DNA of 59,407 nucleotides, from assembly GCA_002440965.1 (NCBI GenBank), contig DJWJ01000038.1, positions 1-59,407 of the forward strand, written 5' to 3'. Shown piece by piece: positions 8,359 through 17,177 of the stretch. A program made the translations under genes and the position numbers. Numbering within the stretch: position 1 is the first letter of the stretch; each line of letters begins with the position of its first letter. This DNA is from Candidatus Omnitrophica bacterium UBA6233 (GTDB lineage: Bacteria > Omnitrophota > Gorgyraeia > Gygaellales > Profunditerraquicolaceae). The notes under the pieces were generated by a model. It saw only the letters and a program-made list of their open reading frames with translations. It was not told the DNA's origin and did no database searches.

Positions 8359-9733
8359 TCTCCAAAATTACCTTCTTTCCTAATTCCAAAAGTTTCTTTG
8401 CCTGCGTCAGGCTTTTTGCTTCCGCGTAAATACGCATAATCGGCTCGGTTCCCGAACCGCGAAACATCAACCATTGATCCACACAAACCAATTTCAAACC
8501 GTCATAATCTTTTATATCAACCACCTTCTTGCCCAATAATTCTTTCGGCAGGTTTTCTTTTTTAGGTTCCACCCGTTTTTCCAAATGCAAGTCAGCGCGC
8601 ACATAATAAAACTTGCCGAACTGTTTCTCCATCTCATTCAGTATCTTAAGGATATTTTTATTGCGAAAAATCATCATTTCAATTAGCAGCATTCCGGCCA
8701 TGCTTCCATCGCGTTCAGGGATATAATTTTTTACCCCCATCCCTCCGGCTTCTTCGCCTCCGGCGACTATATCTTCTGTTTCCATAAGATTAGAGATATA
8801 TTTAAAACCAACCGGCGTTTCATAAAGCTTGATTTTTAGAAAGTTGGCTATGTTATCCATCATCGTCGTCCCGCAAATCGTTTTTACCAAACCGCCGGAC
8901 CAACCCCTGTCCTGATTTAAATGCAGCGCTAAAAGGCCTAAAATTTTCTGAGGATGGATAAATACGCCACCGGGAGCTACCGCGGCAATCCTGTCCGCGT
9001 CTCCATCAAGAGCAATACCTAAATCGAATTTCTCTTTTTTCACCCGCTCTTTTAACTCTTCCAGATTTTCCTCAACCGGCTCAGGCCTCTTGCCGCCAAA
9101 AGAAGGATTTATTGAGTTGCGCATAAACTCAAGCTTAATTTTGGTGCCTTTTAAAATCTGGCCGATAAAACTATCTCCCGAACCATACATCGCATCAACC
9201 AAAACTTTAAATTTCTTGTTCTTTATTTTCTTAAAATCGATATACGAACGAATGAACTTGACATAATCTTTGGTTAAATCGGATTCTTTAACAGAAATTG
9301 TCTTTTCGTTTCTTTCCACGGGGGATTTTTGCCCCAAAAGTTTTTCGATTTCCTGAGTAACTTCAACCGGCGCAGCGCCGCCTGAAGGCATCTTAACTTT
9401 GAAACCGTTATATTCTGCAGGATTGTGGGAGGCAGTAATCATAATCCCTAAATCGGCTTTCATATTTTTTACTGCCAAGCTTAATGCCGGGGTAGGCACC
9501 GGCCTATCCGAAAGAATTACCTCTATGCCATTATTACTTATAACTTCGGCTACAACAAAGGCGAATTTTCCTGACATAAAACGGGTATCAAAACCAATAA
9601 CGATTTTTTTCCCCTCTCCCAGGTAATCCGCCGTAGCTTGAGCCAAAATCCTCAAATTCTTAAAATTGTAAGTATCGCCAATTACCGCCCGCCACCCGTC
9701 TGTCCCGAATTTAATCTCGCTATTACCCTGCAT
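8348..9733 (-). CDS. Phosphoglucomutase/phosphomannomutase family protein
   Basis: 461-residue alpha-D-phosphohexomutase interconverting hexose-1- and hexose-6-phosphates. FGTDGWR is at 9-15, the phosphoserine loop TASHNP at 100-105 (S102), the Mg-binding DGDADR at 243-248 and the phosphate-binding FRGSGTEPIMR near the C-terminus. All four domains are present. Sugar specificity (glucose, mannose or both) cannot be told from motifs. It overlaps rpe and plsC by 11 bp each. It could feed rmlA with glucose-1-phosphate. Confidence 0.92.
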   Translation of the reverse strand: MQGNSEIKFGTDGWRAVIGDTYNFKNLRILAQATADYLGEGKKIVIGFDTRFMSGKFAFVVAEVISNNGIEVILSDRPVPTPALSLAVKNMKADLGIMITASHNPAEYNGFKVKMPSGGAAPVEVTQEIEKLLGQKSPVERNEKTISVKESDLTKDYVKFIRSYIDFKKIKNKKFKVLVDAMYGSGDSFIGQILKGTKIKLEFMRNSINPSFGGKRPEPVEENLEELKERVKKEKFDLGIALDGDADRIAAVAPGGVFIHPQKILGLLALHLNQDRGWSGGLVKTICGTTMMDNIANFLKIKLYETPVGFKYISNLMETEDIVAGGEEAGGMGVKNYIPERDGSMAGMLLIEMMIFRNKNILKILNEMEKQFGKFYYVRADLHLEKRVEPKKENLPKELLGKKVVDIKDYDGLKLVCVDQWLMFRGSGTEPIMRIYAEAKSLTQAKKLLELGKKVILENGV

Positions 9734-10367
9734 TTCTAATCCTTTCTATAGCTTTTCTTTTGTCTTTCGCGCCAAAAACATAGGATCCGGCTGCCAGAAC
9801 ATTGGCGCCGGCCCTGACAACGCTTTGCGCGGTTAACTCGTTTATGCCGCCATCCACAGAAATATCTCCTTTAAAAATCGCGCGCAATTCTTTAATTTTG
9901 GGAATTGCCGCCGGGATAAAGCTTTGCCCGCCAAAACCCGGATTAACCGACATTACCAGAATAAAATCCGCGTATTTCAATACAGGTTTAATCCGAGCTA
10001 CTGGTGTAGCCGGATTAAAAGATACACCAAGCTCAACCCCTTTGGATTTCAGCTTTCTCTTTTGAATCCCAAGCCTTAAACCTGAAATAGTTTCTATATG
10101 CACAGTAATCATATCGCTTCCGGCATCAATAAAGGTATCGATATATTTTTGCGGATTCTCAATCATCAAATGCACATCCAAAGGTAATTTCGTGCATTTA
10201 CGGATACATTTGACCACAATCGGGCCGATAGTGATATTTGGAACAAAATGCCCGTCCATAACGTCGATATGGAGCATATCGGCGCCAGCCTTCTCAACCT
10301 TTTTAATCTCTTCTCCAAGGCAGCTAAAATCAGCGGATAATATTGACGGAGCAATTTTTATCTTCAT
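9723..10367 (-). CDS. rpe: Ribulose-phosphate 3-epimerase
   Basis: 214-residue TIM-barrel enzyme of the pentose phosphate pathway interconverting ribulose-5-P and xylulose-5-P. The signatures are APSILSADF, the metal-binding HIDVMDGHFVPN, LDVHLMI, the NPGFGGQ block and SVDGGIN. The length is standard. It starts within nadD (4-bp overlap). Confidence 0.95.
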   Translation of the reverse strand: MKIKIAPSILSADFSCLGEEIKKVEKAGADMLHIDVMDGHFVPNITIGPIVVKCIRKCTKLPLDVHLMIENPQKYIDTFIDAGSDMITVHIETISGLRLGIQKRKLKSKGVELGVSFNPATPVARIKPVLKYADFILVMSVNPGFGGQSFIPAAIPKIKELRAIFKGDISVDGGINELTAQSVVRAGANVLAAGSYVFGAKDKRKAIERIRNAG

Positions 10368-10930
10368 CTATATAACCTTTTTTTATTTATAAAATTAAAC
10401 ACGGATTCGGGAACTACGTATCTAAATGACTTATTTTCTTTTATGCACTGACGTACCTGGAAACCCGAAACATCAACCGCCCTTATTTTCAAGGTTTCAA
10501 AATGCGGCGGAATATTCTCCAGAGGGTAACCCGGCCGGGTAGCTGTGACAAATTTAACTAATTTGCTTATTTCATCCAAATCCTTCCACTCATCCAGATA
10601 TTTAAGCAAATCCGAACCAATGATAAAATAAAATTGGTCGCAAGGAAATTTCTTTTTGAATACGCGTATTGTATCAATTGTATAAGAGCGGCCTTCTCTT
10701 TTTATCTCTATATCCGAAACCCCGAAATACTTATTACCCTTGACGGCTAATTTGAGCATTTTAAACCGGCTAGCCGCGTCAGCGATATCTTGATTACCTT
10801 TATGCGGTGGAAGATTCACCGGCACAAAAATAATCTTATCCAACCCGAGTTTCTCCCTTGCCTCTTCGGCCAGAATCAAATGGCCGATGTGAACGGGATT
10901 AAATGTGCCGCCTAAAATACCTATCTTCAT
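10364..10930 (-). CDS. nadD: Nicotinate-nucleotide adenylyltransferase
   Basis: 188 residues. It adenylates nicotinate mononucleotide in NAD synthesis. The nucleotidyltransferase signature GGTFNPVHIGH is at 6-16, PPHKG follows, then FIIGSDLL and the C-terminal ISGT-like region reading VSGFQVRQCI. The usual S-T-x-I-R is altered here. In many bacteria it lies near obgE and proBA, as it does here. Its upstream flank holds a 132-bp heptad palindrome. Confidence 0.92.
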   Translation of the reverse strand: MKIGILGGTFNPVHIGHLILAEEAREKLGLDKIIFVPVNLPPHKGNQDIADAASRFKMLKLAVKGNKYFGVSDIEIKREGRSYTIDTIRVFKKKFPCDQFYFIIGSDLLKYLDEWKDLDEISKLVKFVTATRPGYPLENIPPHFETLKIRAVDVSGFQVRQCIKENKSFRYVVPESVFNFINKKRLYR

Positions 10931-10948
10931 AATTTAATCGGTTAACTC

Positions 10949-10976
10949 AAAAGTAAAAACGCAAAAAGTAAAATTG
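10949..10976. repeat. Heptad-periodic A-rich array (AAAANNN)
   Basis: Four consecutive heptads AAAAGTA, AAAACGC, AAAAAGT, AAAATTG lie 18 bp from the 132-bp palindrome at 10995-11126. Similar TTTTACT-type heptads adjoin the elements at 41662 and 47882, so the association is not isolated. Confidence 0.6.
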
Positions 10977-10994
10977 CAAGCCAAAGAAACTGTT

Positions 10995-11126
10995 AATGTC
11001 AAATACCAAATTCCAAAATTCAAAATAAACTTAAATGACAAATTACAAATGACAAAACCCTGGTTTTTATATTTGTAATTTTGATTTTGAATTTATTTTG
11101 TGCTTTGGATTTTGTCATTTGTCATT
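10995..11126. repeat. 132-bp heptad palindrome, copy A
   Basis: Imperfect palindrome in the nadD-proA gap. The left arm is AA, then TGTCAAA, TACCAAA, TTCCAAA, ATTCAAA, the 11-mer ATAAACTTAAA, TGACAAA, TTACAAA, TGACAAA and the centre ACCCTGGT. The right arm repeats the same plan in reverse complement. Length is exactly 132 bp. The last bases form part of the TAA stop of proA, and its TGA follows directly. Confidence 0.9.
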
Positions 11127-12384
11127 ATTTTCTAATCTGCCCGTTTCCATACACAATATATTTATAGCTGGTCAATTCTTCCAGCCCCATCGGGCCGCGG
11201 GCGTGCAATTTATCGGTAGAGATGCCTATTTCTGCACCCATGCCGAACTGATTTCCGTCGGTAAAACGCGTCGAAGCATTCACATACACACAAGCCGAAT
11301 CCACTCTTTTGAGGAATTCTTTAGCGTTGTTTTCATTGTCAGTAACAATGCTATCCGAATGATGCGAGCCGTATTCATTTATATGGTCAACCGCCTCATC
11401 AAAACTATCCACCACTTTCACCGCAAGGATTAAATCCGAATATTCGGTGCGGTAATCTTTGTCCGTAGCTTTCTTTATCCCATCCTTGCCGATTTTTTGC
11501 GTAAGAGCGCAGCCCCGAATTTCCACTTGGGCTTCTTTAAATTTTTTGAGCATTCCGGGGAGGAAACGGACGGCAACATCGCGATGCACAAGCATACTCT
11601 CCATAGCATTACAAACTCCCGGCCGTTCTACCTTGGCGTTAAAACAAATAGTTTCGGCCATATTCAAATCCGCATAGCCATCGACGAAAACATGACAGAT
11701 TCCTTTATAGTGCTTGATTACGGGTATCCGTGAAAGCTTCACGACTTTTTTAATAAGTCCTTCGCCTCCCCGCGGGATAACCACATCAATATAGTCATTT
11801 AATTTAAGCAAGACGTCGATAGCACGCCTGTCTTTAGTGGTAATAATATTTATGACACCATCCGGAAGATCATTCCTTTTGGCCGCTTCATTAATCGCCT
11901 CAAAAATAGCGATATTGGAATTCAGGGCTTCGCTTCCTCCTCTTAAAATTACGCTATTTCCCGATTTAAAGGTCAAGCCGATACAATCCGCGGTAACATT
12001 CGGACGGGCTTCATAAATTATCGCAATTACACCCAACGGAACGCGCACCTTATGTATCCGCAAACCCGACGGAACCTGCCAGGATTTTATCTCTTTGCCT
12101 ATCGGATCATCTAATTTTATCACCTCTAAGATACCGGAAGCCATAGCCTCTATTCCTTTCTCGTCAAGCGCAAGCCGATCGATGAAGGCGCTGGGTAATT
12201 TTGAGGCGCGAGCCAACGCAATATCTTTTTTATTTGCTTTGAGTATCTGAGCTTTTTTATCTCTCAGATTTCCGGCCATTTCCTTCAGAATCCGGTTCTT
12301 TTCGCTGGCCGCAAGATTAGCGAGGTATCCGCGAGCGGCCTTGGCGTTTTTAGCAATCTGTATGATTTCTTTTTTCAGGTCCAT
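11125..12384 (-). CDS. proA: Glutamate-5-semialdehyde dehydrogenase
   Basis: 419 residues. NADPH-dependent reduction of glutamyl-5-phosphate to the semialdehyde, the second step of proline synthesis. The aldehyde dehydrogenase fold shows VRVPLGVIAIIYEARPNVT, GNSVILRGG, the catalytic-Cys segment RPGVCNAMES and the C-terminal GPMGLEELTSYKY. It ends exactly at the edge of a heptad palindrome. It follows proB by 13 bp. Confidence 0.96.
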   Translation of the reverse strand: MDLKKEIIQIAKNAKAARGYLANLAASEKNRILKEMAGNLRDKKAQILKANKKDIALARASKLPSAFIDRLALDEKGIEAMASGILEVIKLDDPIGKEIKSWQVPSGLRIHKVRVPLGVIAIIYEARPNVTADCIGLTFKSGNSVILRGGSEALNSNIAIFEAINEAAKRNDLPDGVINIITTKDRRAIDVLLKLNDYIDVVIPRGGEGLIKKVVKLSRIPVIKHYKGICHVFVDGYADLNMAETICFNAKVERPGVCNAMESMLVHRDVAVRFLPGMLKKFKEAQVEIRGCALTQKIGKDGIKKATDKDYRTEYSDLILAVKVVDSFDEAVDHINEYGSHHSDSIVTDNENNAKEFLKRVDSACVYVNASTRFTDGNQFGMGAEIGISTDKLHARGPMGLEELTSYKYIVYGNGQIRK

Positions 12385-12397
12385 ACGATTTACAATT

Positions 12398-13465
12398 TTA
12401 TAATATTACAATATTATCCCGATGAATTATTTCCTTGGTAAAACGGGTTCCTTTGATTTTCTCCAGCTCCCTAACCGTTAAACCGGTTTTGCCGCGGGCA
12501 AACTCAACATCGTCATTATTACAAATACTCACTACATCCCCGGAGGAAAAATTTCCCGAGCAGGAAACTATCCCCACCGAAAGCAGGCTATTTTTGTTAA
12601 GCAGCGCGCGCTTTGCGCCATCATCAACTATGATTTTACCTTTGGACTTAGTCCCAAAGGCTATCCAGCGTTTTTTAGCTCCGAGCATTTTATCCCCGGA
12701 CAAAAACAGTGTTCCGTTGCTGCCAATATCCTCCGCCAATAATTTAATTACATCTTTCTTGTGGCCGCTGGCAATTACACAAGGAATACCGGAATTGACA
12801 ACTACAGCCGCTGCCTCTAATTTAGTAACCATTCCGCCGACAGAGGTCTTCTTTTTGGACGCGCTTGCCAGAGATTTAACAGTCCCGGTAATTTTGTCCA
12901 CAACCCGGATTATTTTCTTATTTTCATCCCAAAGCCCCTCAACGTCGGAAAGTATAATTAAAAGATCCGCGCCGACTAAAATTGAAACCAATGCACTTAG
13001 CCGGTCATTATCCCCGAATTTAATCTCATCGGTTGAAACAGTATCGTTCTCATTGATTATAGGAACACTATTTAATTTAAGGAGCGTATTAAGCGTGTTC
13101 TTGGCGTTCAAATAACGCTTACGATCGGAAAAATCCTCCCAAGTCAAAAGTAATTGAGCGCAATTAATCCCCCGCTCTTTAAAAAAATCCCGGTAAACAT
13201 CCATCAATTCATTCTGCCCCACAGCCGCGGCTGCCTGCAAAAAACTAAGCTCTTTCGGGCGATCCGTTAGTTTTAAAACCGACATCCCTAAAGCTATCGC
13301 GCCTGAAGAAACAAGAACAATCTCTTTACCTTCTTTCAATAGGCTGGAAACCTGACCGGCGATATTGCTCAACATAGCAGTATCCAGCTTTCCTGCCTTG
13401 GAACAAAAAAGGCTTGAGCCTATCTTTACTACTATTCTTTTATAATTTTTTTGCGACTGCATCAA
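12398..13465 (-). CDS. proB: Glutamate 5-kinase
   Basis: 355 residues. It phosphorylates glutamate to start proline synthesis and is normally inhibited by proline. The amino-acid-kinase domain (about 9-255) shows VVKIGSSLF, LVSSGAIALG, NENDTVSTDEIKFGDND and the GGMVTKLEAA loop. A PUA domain occupies the C-terminus (about 275-355). The start overlaps obgE by 26 bp. ATG codons at residues 1 and 2 are both possible starts. The order obgE-proB-proA is shared with many bacteria. Confidence 0.95.
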   Translation of the reverse strand: MMQSQKNYKRIVVKIGSSLFCSKAGKLDTAMLSNIAGQVSSLLKEGKEIVLVSSGAIALGMSVLKLTDRPKELSFLQAAAAVGQNELMDVYRDFFKERGINCAQLLLTWEDFSDRKRYLNAKNTLNTLLKLNSVPIINENDTVSTDEIKFGDNDRLSALVSILVGADLLIILSDVEGLWDENKKIIRVVDKITGTVKSLASASKKKTSVGGMVTKLEAAAVVVNSGIPCVIASGHKKDVIKLLAEDIGSNGTLFLSGDKMLGAKKRWIAFGTKSKGKIIVDDGAKRALLNKNSLLSVGIVSCSGNFSSGDVVSICNNDDVEFARGKTGLTVRELEKIKGTRFTKEIIHRDNIVIL

Positions 13466-14405
13466 CTAGTTCCTCCAGGCCTTCCTTATTTAACGCGGAT
13501 ATCGGAAAAACCGTTTTTTTTACCGTTTTTTTAAACCTCTTAAGGTTCTCTTTTGCTCCATCCAAATCCATTTTATTAGCGGCGATTATCTGGATTTTCT
13601 TAGCGACCAACGGACTAAAACTTTTCAACTCTTGATTAATCGTCTTGTAATCTTCCAGCGGATCCCTTCCTTCAAACCCCGCCATATCCACTACATGAAT
13701 AAGAATCCTGGTGCGCTCAACATGCCTTAAGAATCTATCCCCTAAACCTTTTCCTTCGGCCGAACCCTTAATGAGCCCGGGAATGTCCGCGGCTACAAAT
13801 GTTTTTTTGCCCCGGCTGACAAATCCAAGGATGGGAAATTTAGTGGTAAAAGGATATGCCGCGATTTCAGGCCGGGCATTAGAAACATTGGAAATTAAAG
13901 TGGATTTTCCCGCATTCGGAAAACCAATCACCCCAACCTCAGCCATAAGCTTAAGGTCTAACATTAACTCTTTTTCTTCGCCAACTCCCCCGGGAAAACC
14001 CTGAAGGCTATGCTTATTATTCCCTTTACCGCCTGCGCCGCCGGCAGCTACGATAACTTCTTCTCCGTCAACTTTCAGATCACGCAAAACGCAGTTACCT
14101 TTAGTGTCGGTAATCGTAGTCCCTACAGGCACGCGAATAATTACCGGTTCGGCAGCGCGCCCCTTTTTATCATTACCCGAGCCATGACCGCCGTGTTTAC
14201 CCCGGAAATGCTGGTTATACTTTAGATCTAAAAGAGTATGAAGATTCCTGTCGGCGATAACTATAATATCGGAGCCCCGTCCGCCGTCTCCTCCATCAGG
14301 CCTGCCCACACGCATAGACCTGTCGCGGTATAAACTAGAGCTGCCCCTACCGCCATCTCCGGCTTTTACGTAAATTTTCGCCTGATCAACAAACGCGATA
14401 GACAC
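13440..14405 (-). CDS. obgE: GTPase Obg/CgtA
   Basis: 321-residue ribosome-associated GTPase. A Gly-rich Obg fold covers residues 1-155 (FVDQAKIYVKAGDGGRGSSS). The G domain follows with G1 GFPNAGKST at 161-169, a TTKFP switch I, DIPGLIKGSAEGKGLG and ANKMDL. No C-terminal OCT domain is present, as in shorter homologues. It lies 4 bp after rplU. The rpmA gene, normally between rplU and obgE, is absent here. Confidence 0.95.
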   Translation of the reverse strand: MSIAFVDQAKIYVKAGDGGRGSSSLYRDRSMRVGRPDGGDGGRGSDIIVIADRNLHTLLDLKYNQHFRGKHGGHGSGNDKKGRAAEPVIIRVPVGTTITDTKGNCVLRDLKVDGEEVIVAAGGAGGKGNNKHSLQGFPGGVGEEKELMLDLKLMAEVGVIGFPNAGKSTLISNVSNARPEIAAYPFTTKFPILGFVSRGKKTFVAADIPGLIKGSAEGKGLGDRFLRHVERTRILIHVVDMAGFEGRDPLEDYKTINQELKSFSPLVAKKIQIIAANKMDLDGAKENLKRFKKTVKKTVFPISALNKEGLEELVDAVAKKL

Positions 14406-14409
14406 GTTT

Positions 14410-14727
14410 TTAGCCTGCTACTTCTATGGATTTAATCTTTAACTCTATTAGTTTGGCGCGATGGCCCTTTGTCCAATGCGAAGATTTGCGGCGGCGATAT
14501 TTAAAAGCTATAGTTTTCTCGCCTTTTACGCTAGATAGAACCTCAGCAGTTACCTTTACATTCTTCAAATACGGCTGGCCAACCTCGACTTTTTTGTCTT
14601 TAGAGACTAAAAGCACCTTATCCAGTGTTATTTCTTTACCTTCTTTGAGCGGCTGGTTATCAATAAGGATAATGTCGTCTTTTGCAACATTGTACTGTTT
14701 TGCTCCAACTTCAATTATAGCATACAT
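14410..14727 (-). CDS. rplU: 50S ribosomal protein L21
   Basis: 105 residues of normal length, with the N-terminal YAIIEVGAKQYNV and the C-terminal FKYRRRKSSHWTKGHRAKL that binds 23S rRNA. It is preceded by a consensus sigma-70-type promoter (14775-14803) with a leader of about 40 nt, so it is probably the first gene of rplU-obgE-proB-proA. Confidence 0.97.
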   Translation of the reverse strand: MYAIIEVGAKQYNVAKDDIILIDNQPLKEGKEITLDKVLLVSKDKKVEVGQPYLKNVKVTAEVLSSVKGEKTIAFKYRRRKSSHWTKGHRAKLIELKIKSIEVAG

Positions 14728-14774
14728 TTCTGGCTCTCCCTTTTAATGGATTTAACGGATTACTAAAGACTAAT

Positions 14775-14803
14775 ATTATATAACAGCAAAATACGCGGGT
14801 CAA
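14775..14803 (-). promoter_or_regulatory. Sigma-70-type promoter for rplU-obgE-proBA
   Basis: On the minus strand, TTGACC (14798-14803), a 17-nt spacer and a perfect TATAAT (14775-14780). The predicted start lies about 40 nt before the rplU ATG. It sits in the only sizeable gap after rng. Confidence 0.75.
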
Positions 14804-14849
14804 GGCAAAAAACTGTGCGTAGTAAGGGTGTGTCGCGTCGTGAACAAAA

Positions 14850-16292
14850 TCAGGCTATATTCACGTCTTCTATGTGCAACGTAGGATTGGAGATAAAATT
14901 TACCTTGGTCCTAAATCTATGTTCTATAGACCTCAAGTCTTCTTTATTTTTCAATATTTCAGCGATTACCGAGGGAGAAAGCGTGACATTGACTTCTTTC
15001 AGGGTTTTATCTTTCAAAAACCTCTTTAGTTCCTTTAAGGCGTAAATGGCTATCGTAGTAGCTGATTTTACCCTGCCTCTTCCCTGGCAATAAGGACAGG
15101 TTTGAAAAGAAAGCATCTGCACGGTCTTATGTATTCGTTCACGGGTCATCTCCACGACTCCAAATTTGGAAATACCCAGGATATCGTATTTTGCCCGGTC
15201 ATTACTTAACGCCTTCTTTAATATATTAAATATCTCGCGGCGATGCCCTTCTTTCTCCATATCAATAAAATCAATAACGATTATACCGCCTAGATCGCGT
15301 AAAACCAGTTGACGGGCAGCTTCGATGGCTGCTTCGGTATTGACCTTAAAAGCAGTTTCTTCCTGATTGAATTTCTTTTTGAACCCTCCGCTATTTACAT
15401 CAATAACCACCAAACCTTCTGTAGGTTCGATAACTAAATACGCTTTTGATTTTAAATAGACTTTACTTTCGTTTATCCGGGCAATCTGCTTTTCAATATC
15501 TTTTTCAGCGAATAAATCATCTCCCCGGTAAAATTCCACTTTCTTAGCCAGGTAACTTAAGAACGTACGCATAAAGTTTTGAATACGGTAATATTCGGGC
15601 TTGGAATCTACGATCAATTTGGTAACATCTTCGGTAAAAGAATCCCTGATCGCTCTTAAGGTAAGATCATACTCCTCGTAAATAAGGCTGGGGGCTTTTT
15701 TCTGCTCCACGATTTTCTCCAACCTCTTCCAAAGCTTATAAAGGAATTGAGCGTCGCGGCCAAGTTCCTGCTTGGATTTACCGCAGGCAGCGGTGCGCAC
15801 GATAAAACCAACGTCTTTGGGAAGCTTTAATTCGTTAAATATCTGGCGCAAGCGCCGTCTTTCAACATCATCTTCGATCCTTCGCGATATGCCTACTTGC
15901 TTATCCTGCGGCATAATTACCAAGTATCTTCCGGCTAAGCCGATATGTGTCGATAACCTCGGGCCCTTGGTGCCAAAAGATTCTTTAACCACCTGAACCA
16001 AAACTTCCTGGCCTTTCTTAATCTCTTTATCTTTTTGGGCCTTAGGCTCATCTACCGACTCAAAAGCAAATTCAATTTCGGACAAATAAAGGAATCCTTT
16101 TTTGGGAAGCCCGATGTCCACAAAAGCCGCGCCCAAAGAAGGCAGGACTGCTTCAATTTTACCCTTATAGATGTTGCCAACAATGGTTCTATCCTGCGGC
16201 CGTTCGATATAAAATTCCTGCAATTGGCCGTCCTGAACAAGCGCAACGCGCTTCTCCTGCGGCTCGATATTAACTAAAATTTCTTTCGACAT
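14850..16292 (-). CDS. rng: Ribonuclease G/E
   Basis: 480-residue endoribonuclease processing rRNA and mRNA 5' ends. An S1 domain at about 35-125 (GNIYKGKIEAVLPSLGAAFVDIG) is followed by the RNase E/G catalytic core with VIDVNSGGF and IVIDFIDM carrying Mg-binding Asp residues. The zinc-link-like CPYCQGRGRV follows, then a short C-terminal tail. The size is that of RNase G, without the scaffold region of RNase E. It overlaps the small radical-SAM-linked gene by 23 bp. Confidence 0.93.
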   Translation of the reverse strand: MSKEILVNIEPQEKRVALVQDGQLQEFYIERPQDRTIVGNIYKGKIEAVLPSLGAAFVDIGLPKKGFLYLSEIEFAFESVDEPKAQKDKEIKKGQEVLVQVVKESFGTKGPRLSTHIGLAGRYLVIMPQDKQVGISRRIEDDVERRRLRQIFNELKLPKDVGFIVRTAACGKSKQELGRDAQFLYKLWKRLEKIVEQKKAPSLIYEEYDLTLRAIRDSFTEDVTKLIVDSKPEYYRIQNFMRTFLSYLAKKVEFYRGDDLFAEKDIEKQIARINESKVYLKSKAYLVIEPTEGLVVIDVNSGGFKKKFNQEETAFKVNTEAAIEAARQLVLRDLGGIIVIDFIDMEKEGHRREIFNILKKALSNDRAKYDILGISKFGVVEMTRERIHKTVQMLSFQTCPYCQGRGRVKSATTIAIYALKELKRFLKDKTLKEVNVTLSPSVIAEILKNKEDLRSIEHRFRTKVNFISNPTLHIEDVNIA

Positions 16293-16575
16293 GTTTTATT
16301 ATGACCCCTTCCGGTAATTGTTCCTGCAATTTATTTTTAAATTCTTCCGCATCTTGCGGAATCCTTAATACCACAGACCCTTCTTCATTCTCGCTTTCTA
16401 CCCCCAATTTTAACGCCCGCTTTAAACTAAATTTAGGATGCGGAGAAAACCCTTCGGACATTTTAAGCGGTAGTTCGGCCCTGCGCATTGCCCGCGTGAA
16501 CAAACGCATCAAGTCTAAATGCCCTATATATATCATAGGACCTTTTTTAGCGAAAACAAAATTCAATTTATACAT
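16270..16575 (-). CDS. Half-length radical-SAM-linked protein (DUF2344-like)
   Basis: 101 residues. The N-terminus YKLNFVFAKKGPMIYIGHLD, with EGFSPHPKFS and LGVESENE, matches the start of DUF2344/TIGR03936 proteins. Those are usually about 200 residues and sit beside a TIGR03960 radical SAM gene and rng. Here the second half and the radical SAM partner are missing; only the rng linkage is kept. It may be a degraded or minimal form. Function in the family is unknown. Confidence 0.7.
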   Translation of the reverse strand: MYKLNFVFAKKGPMIYIGHLDLMRLFTRAMRRAELPLKMSEGFSPHPKFSLKRALKLGVESENEEGSVVLRIPQDAEEFKNKLQEQLPEGVIIKHVERNFS

Positions 16576-16596
16576 AGGATCCCCGGTTTATTGCCG

Positions 16597-17013
16597 CTAT
16601 TCCTTATCAGCGCAATCTTCCGATATCAACAAACTACCTGTAGTAACGCTAAAATTGACCTTACCGGTCATTTTACACCGCACAGGAGAAGCATGACAGT
16701 TATATCCTGCCGCATCCAACCGGCTGCAATTATAGCTATATCCTTTTACGGGAGATTGTTTTATATAATCTTTGTCGAGATATTGCGGCTGGGACTGGGT
16801 TAGAACAGAAAACTTCGCAGGATAAGCGCCTTGGTTATTCTTGGCGTAATTTTCCAGCGCGGCAGATACAAGCTTGAGCGTAGATTGAGCGTTAGCTTCA
16901 TTCTGAGTGCTTGTGACATTGATAATCCCGTTTATGATTGTCCTTAACGCCAAAGCAGACAGGGCAATTACAATCATTATGACAACAAAACTCCTGCCCT
17001 TATTGTTTCTCAT
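16597..17013 (-). CDS. Degenerate type IV pilin-like protein
   Basis: 138 residues. The N-terminus KGRSFVVIMIVIALSALALR resembles a prepilin helix but lacks the usual Phe+1 and Glu+5. The C-terminal part is clearly related to the next gene: GYSYNCSRLDAAGYNCHASP here against GYNYKCSLGAGGYTLEASP there, both followed by TG...VTTG. It therefore looks like a diverged tandem duplicate with extra cysteines. It may be a minor pilin or a decaying copy. A weak TTGCTA-N16-TAAAAT promoter-like sequence lies upstream. Confidence 0.7.
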   Translation of the reverse strand: MRNNKGRSFVVIMIVIALSALALRTIINGIINVTSTQNEANAQSTLKLVSAALENYAKNNQGAYPAKFSVLTQSQPQYLDKDYIKQSPVKGYSYNCSRLDAAGYNCHASPVRCKMTGKVNFSVTTGSLLISEDCADKE

Positions 17014-17177
17014 AGAGAATAATCCTTAAAGTGCCAGCCTACCGCTTAAATGGCATCTTTTAACATACCATTCCTATCAAAAATTATTTTAACATAACGT
17101 GTGTTTTTAGCAACACTTTTCGCAAATTGACGCAAAAGATGAGAATTTTGGCTTTCGTGGATATAATAGGCGCGCTT

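Noticed and set aside
10995..11126. Elements considered as CRISPR arrays
   Set aside because: Units are 7 nt and arranged as a palindrome without spacers of 30 nt or more; there are no cas genes.
10995..11126. Elements considered as rho-independent terminators
   Set aside because: Arms are long, AT-rich and imperfect, lie inside continuous operons, and two copies are translated.
11098..11433. Plus-strand frame with a FGFCHLSLF start
   Set aside because: Same artefact from element A, then antisense to proA.
16270..16575. Short DUF2344 gene as a sequencing frameshift
   Set aside because: No continuation of the C-terminal half was recognised in the short sequence between its end and the rng core, so it is kept as a real short gene.
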